Shown here piece after piece: positions 59,401-64,000 of a stretch of 64,000 bases of DNA (within the stretch, counting starts at the first letter, position 1; the number at the start of each line of letters is the position of its first letter). The position numbers and the translations under genes were made by a program. This DNA comes from Stercorarius parasiticus (lineage: Eukaryota > Chordata > Aves > Charadriiformes > Stercorariidae), in NCBI GenBank assembly GCA_013396915.1, contig VWZL01000166.1:806001-870000 (forward strand). The letters are read 5' to 3'. The notes under the pieces were generated by a model. The model saw nothing but the letters and a program-made list of their open reading frames with translations. It did not search any database and was not told where the DNA came from.

Positions 59401-60994
59401 GCTGGTAGCCATCAGCCTCCCCTAGCCTGACAGGTTCATATGGAAGCTGCAATATTCAGAGAGCTGGTGACCAGGAATTTCTGACAGGGAGCTAAACACA
59501 AAACTACCCTGCATCAGGAATCGTACAGTAGTTTCAGGAGCACGGAAAACTTCCCAAAAATATTTATCCAGTGTTGTGTTACAGCTTCAAGAGTGGCAAC
59601 TGATAGCCTAAAGTGAAGAGGATGACTTGATTTTGACCTGTTCTCTTTCTTGGAAGATATGGAAGTTTCTCAAAGAGGGAAATTTGCAGTCTTCACCATC
59701 ATCATGACAGACAGACGTTAACAGCAGCACCTTTTGTAGAAAGGCTTTGGGGGTCAGGGTTGCTTTACATTAGAAGCCCTCACCCTCCTCAGCATTTTAT
59801 TATTTTTTTTCTGTTATTCCAAACTAAGTAGAGACAATCTAAAGGTTTCTTACTGAGGAGACCTCTTTCTGCATCGCAACTGGAAAAAGACAGAATAGCT
59901 AGCCTGGCTCCATGTGTGCTTGTAGCTGCATCTGGGCCAGAAGCAAAGGAAAAAATGAAAGGGGGAAAGCCGACTGAAAATAATGGGTTTAGCAAAGAGG
60001 GGCTTGCTCACACACTGCTAGCAGAGCTGGGTTCCACATTTGACAGTTACCACTAAAAATTGGAGATGATAGTAAGCACTCGCACTTTCCCCCCTAATTG
60101 TTTAGATGTGCTAAGAATAATGCACAGAGAAATTAGAAAGAATACATAAAACATTGCCAGATGAGAAAGTGGAGCTACACTTTTGTTGCTGCACCTGCCT
60201 GCTCAGTCGTCTTGCTGTCCGATTTTATTTTCAGCTGCTGAAGCTGGAAGGCTAAAGTAGAACTTTCGATGTTCAGAAGCACAGGACTTGAAGCCAAGCA
60301 GCAAAGTGGTATTTCTTTTGGGGGAAAAAAAAAAATTGCAATAAATCAACGCAAAAGTAACATGCATTTATCTGGTACCTTTCCTGGGGGCATTTCTGAG
60401 AGGAAGTAATATTCAGAAACTGCAGACAACACAGCAGTGGTTGGGAGAAACCAAGAAAGCTGATCTGAAAATCTGAAGAAAACTTCTGTCTCAGATCCTT
60501 TATCTGTTTCATATCCCAAGACTGTCTTCTTGCTGTACGGTAGCCAAAGGATCAAGTAATTTGTTAAGTCTACAATGAGGAGGGCAGAACTCAGAAATCT
60601 GCTTCAGATCTGGAAGTACAGTATGTGTTAGACTAAGGTTGTGCCTTTGCCCTGGCAGATACAACTCCAGCTGCCGAATATAAATCTGCTTTCTGATTGT
60701 TTCATGCCCTCCCTGAACAGCCACGCGTTTTCACCGATAATCCATCTAGACACAGATCAGAAAGCCTGAGTGGTTTATACCTCTCAGCAAACCTTCCCCA
60801 GTCCGGACTCAAAGCTGTTTCTAGGAGGGCAATAAAAACATTCCCATCCAGGCACAGCACTTACATCCTTCTCAGCCACCCCAATTCCAAATGGCCAAGC
60901 CAGCATAGAGAAAATCCAACTGGCCAGAATATTCCCGTCATTTTCTGGGTAATACAAATAGTAATAAGAGAAGAAGATGTCACTATTAGATAGT
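56476..60994. other. Non-coding; no gene recognised
   Basis: Unique-looking sequence with a three-copy 10-bp repeat at 58811-58840 and an A-run near 60322-60335. The open frames (60-84 codons) have no recognisable content. GC is a little higher at 59.0-59.5 kb, without a CpG island. Confidence 0.5.
58811..58840. repeat. Three-copy 10-bp tandem repeat
   Basis: AACACAATGT, AACACAATAT and AACACAATGA follow each other directly. The first eight bases are identical in all three. Confidence 0.92.
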
Positions 60995-61023
60995 ACTGCT
61001 GATCTTCTGCAAAGATCAGTAGT
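60995..61023. repeat. 12-bp near-perfect inverted repeat, 5-nt loop
   Basis: ACTGCTGATCTT (60995-61006) pairs with AAGATCAGTAGT (61012-61023) except for one G-T pair. The loop is CTGCA. It sits at the edge of a MIR fragment but is not part of the MIR consensus. Confidence 0.88.
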
Positions 61024-61105
61024 CTTATTTTATCAGTTTTCCAGATAAGAAAACTAAGACAGGTGGAAGTGACATGTTCAACGCCATCTGACAGGAAGCA
61101 TTAGC
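61024..61105 (-). mobile_element. MIR SINE fragment
   Basis: 'TTATTTTATCAGTTTTCCAG' followed by 'ATAAGAAAACTAAGACAGGT', 'GGAAGTGACATGTTCAA' and 'CATCTGACAGGAAGC' follows the antisense MIR core ('...ttacagatgaggaaactgaggca...aagtgacttgcccaaggtca...agtggc'). About 80 bases are recognisable. No tRNA-type promoter boxes remain. Confidence 0.55.
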
Positions 61106-64000
61106 TGAAGGGTGTTGCTGAGGAGCTTGCAGAGTGTAGCAGTCCAACTTACCTGGATCTCCTCAGGCCAAATCGTTAGGTGTGGAGCCTGTTCACACAA
61201 AAGATTAAATCACCAATCCCAATGTGGAATATCACGGGGAAAACTTTATTGCCCAGGAGAGGCAAAAGAACTGGGCAGATCTGTTCAGCTACGCCAGGAA
61301 AATGGAGAGGTTATCAGGGGACCCACATAGACTGGGGAGAAACAGAGGACATTGGTTTCTTGAGGATAACCTTCCTTAAACATCAACCTATTTATTCTCT
61401 GATCAGTTGTCTGTGGAGGCTGAGTAAGAGAAAGCTTAGCTTTATCCTTTACAGATAGAAGCAGATTGTTCAGAAAATAGTCATCTTTATTAGTAAGACG
61501 TGCAGAAGTGCAATAGCCCATCCAATCCAGAATACATTGTTAAATTTAGAAACTTGCAAATTTAGAAACAGCCAAAGCTGCTGCCGCCACTGATGTAAAA
61601 CATTGCTTGATTTCATTCAGGGGAAAAGAGAGAGGGAGAAAGAGAATGTAAAGGCTGCAAAACATAATCTGTAGTCAGATAGTTCAAAGACAGTTATTTC
61701 TTGCTGGAAAGGCAAATGATAGTTTAATTTGACACCCAAGCCGGAGTAAGCTTTGTAATAAGATAAACTGGAGTTTGATTACTTGCTGGATACTATAACT
61801 TGGTTTGGAATTTTAGAATGAAAATGTCTTCTTTTACTATTTTGTTAGTGTCTTGCAGCTTCACTGTAACTGCTGATACCAGGGCTGCACAGATTAATTT
61901 GCTAAATAATTATTGCCTTGCTTTTTTTCAAATAAATGTGTTATCTACAAACTTGGATGATGTAGAAATATAAACCATAGAAAACTACCCTGCTAAGCTT
62001 TAACTCAAAGTAACCACTCTGAATCCAAATAATGAAGAAACATTTTGAGACAAGTTGGCATAGAAAACATGGCACAGGAAAGCATGCTGAGGAACATAAG
62101 AAATTTGGTATAAACACATTTTCCAGCATTCACAGAGAGGCAGGATATCCAGCTTATCAGAAAGATCAAATGTTTTCTGAGATTTGTGCAAAAAACGAAA
62201 CAAGAAACAAGTGACATCTTATGTAATGCCAGGTTTTTTTTACTAGGAGGTTGGAGCGCTTTGGAACAGATTCCCTTCATGCACTTCAGATAACATTTTG
62301 ACTGCTGTATGAGAACAACAAATGCATCATGTTTGCTGAGGAACAGAAGGTTTTAGGTTTCTGAAGGTTTTTTGTTTTTCTTGCATTGCACAATACAAAG
62401 AAGGGAGATCTAAAAATTTGCCACCTCAATTTTCTGCTGTTTCTGTCATAGCATTGTCGCACTTCAGTTTCAGGGACTTTGAAATCTTTAAAGGCTATGG
62501 AGCTGGAGCCTGACACATAGAAAAGGCATGAGCATTCCTCCACCTCAGAGGTAGCAGCTACCAGGGAAAGGCTAATAGCTTTTTGCAAGCAAAGGAAAAC
62601 CTCTGATGTTTTCTCATCTAAGAAACTAGAATTGAAGCTACCCACAACAAAGTAAGCATAAGATTGTTGGGGTTTTTTTCTTTGCTCTGGGTTTTATGGA
62701 AGAAAAGCCCACAGCTTGCTGGGCTCTTACTTTCCATTGGTTACTCCTCTTGCTGAGGAGGAGGATTTCTCCCCCCAGTGCCTGCCCTTCCCTATTCTAA
62801 CTATGACTGTGTCAAGCAGGAGGGAATGTGTGCCTGTGCCTCAGCCCCTGCAAACCACAGTGCAGCTTAAACTGACAATTTGTGTGATTTTCCAGGATAA
62901 TGCGCTGTGAGTGACAAGGCGGGCACAGGCTATGCCTGCGGACCGTCACTGTGCAGTGATTCCCTGCAGCAAGGGGAAGTAACTTCTTAAACCACGCCAA
63001 GCGTTGGCTCAGTAAATGCAAGATAAGAGTCCGTAAGTGTTCTCTTCTTTTCTTTTAAATGAACTGGCATATTTTTTCCATGGAAATGAAGATCTAAGTC
63101 CATTAAAATCTATTCATGGGAATGCTGGAACTGTTTTCTGGCAGAGTGCTGTCACTTTTTGCATTTGCTGGTACAAAGCAGGAAAAACTGGACAGGAGTT
63201 TGTGGCATATCTCACTCGCGTCATTCACCTGCTTTCTTCTCCCTTGCATCCTTTCAGGTCAAGTCATGTAAGAAAAATTTTACTGCTTTTACATTATAGT
63301 ACGCCCATTTTTCATCTTTGGCAGACTATTTTAACAGTATAAGTCCACTGAGCCTAGTCTGTGTTCCTCTGATTCGGACTTTGGGTGAGATCTCATTCAG
63401 TCTCACAAAAAGCTCAGACCACTTTGTCCTACAGCTTTCTGAGGAAGAAAGCTTCCCTTTACTTTGCCCCCATGAGTAATTGCAAGACAATATATCTAGC
63501 TATATGAACTAAAAATTGAAGTAGAAAGACTCTTCTAGCTTTTGTTCTGTAGTTGCAATAATAGTGTTGCCATACTGCTATTACTGAACATCTCTATATT
63601 TTAATATATCAAGGCCTTTCTCCAGGGTGTGTTGTAAAACCACCCAAAGATATTACAGGAATAGTTGTCTACTGCTGATTCTTAATTGCTATGGGTAAAC
63701 GCCTCTCTTCAGGAAAGGACTTTAAACCAAAACATTTTTATTTCCTCCAGGCGTCTCACTATGCCTAAGAGCCATTCACAGTCTGGGAATGTTCTTTTTT
63801 TAGAAACAAAATTTAACACCATCTTTGGGCTACATACCTGAAGAATTTTCCTCTCCTACTAAAAAGCACCTGTGCTTCCCTTCCTTAATTTAACTTGCTC
63901 TCTCCAGCTGAGACTGCTACTCATGTTTAGTCATTCAGCAACTGGAACTGGTTTTGGTAAGGACAGAGTTTCTTTTTTGTTTGTTTTATTTTTGCTTCAT
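61106..64000. other. Non-coding to the window edge; no gene recognised
   Basis: The 119-codon minus-strand frame at 62286-62645 and the 101-codon plus-strand frame at 63037-63342 show no domain I know. The part at 62.7-63.0 kb is less AT-rich than its surroundings. No repeat family is recognised. Confidence 0.5.

Noticed and set aside
62240..62290. 'TTGGAGCGCTTTGGAACAGA' considered as a CR1 fragment
   Set aside because: Similarity stops after about 30 bases and no flanking CR1 text is present.
62286..62645. 119-codon minus-strand frame, checked as a possible exon
   Set aside because: The translation shows no known domain and no convincing splice sites bound it.
1..64000. CRISPR arrays, bacterial operons or phage features
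   Set aside because: No regularly spaced direct repeats, no ribosome-binding-site-led gene runs, and vertebrate retroelements throughout.

Overview
This window reads as non-coding vertebrate DNA, almost certainly from a bird. The evidence is the repeat content. There are several CR1 LINE copies with typical avian 3' ends (octamer repeats of the ATTCTRTG type), a solo LTR of avian endogenous-retrovirus type, and heavily decayed L2, MIR-like and old reptile-type CR1 remnants that birds share with other sauropsids. Base composition is AT-rich with scarce CpG. The youngest CR1 copy has the 3' end I associate with neoavian CR1 families, so a neoavian bird is my best guess; that last step is recall-based inference.

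I found no protein-coding gene, exon, tRNA, rRNA, CRISPR array or bacterial-type operon. The longest open frames are about 120-143 codons. Such lengths are expected by chance in 64 kb of AT-rich DNA, and none contains a domain I recognise, apart from frames inside CR1 elements that encode fragments of reverse transcriptase. The window is therefore either intergenic (gene-desert-like) or the inside of a very large intron; the sequence alone does not decide which.

Layout: 0.24-0.87 kb, an L2-type LINE remnant (+). 1.82-2.01 kb, a MIR-like SINE with an L2-type tail (+), with a second, internally deleted copy at 8.79-8.87 kb (-). 15.65-15.75 kb, a short CR1-like remnant (+). 19.3-20.85 kb, a long, very old CR1 RT-region remnant (-). 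23.29-23.43 kb, a weak CR1 3' remnant (-). 31.9-32.5 kb, a moderately old CR1 (-). 35.8-36.3 kb, a CpG-rich solo LTR (+). 44.3-44.5 kb, an ancient CR1 3' end (-). 55.6-56.5 kb, two CR1 copies in the same orientation, the first being the youngest LINE copy in the window. 61.0-61.1 kb, a MIR fragment (-). The rest is unique-looking DNA with short simple repeats, small tandem duplications, a few perfect hairpins and scattered candidate regulatory motifs.

There is no gene system to assemble here. The repeats form an age-layered record: L2/MIR and old CR1, then avian CR1, then the LTR and the youngest CR1. The possible regulatory features (a pair of MEF2-type motifs at 31.07 kb, a CTCF-like core at 34.14 kb, homeodomain-type AT motifs at 28.99 kb, conserved-looking blocks at 4.8-5.3 kb and 37.2-38.6 kb) are leads that need comparative data. 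I did not find a previously undescribed biological system.
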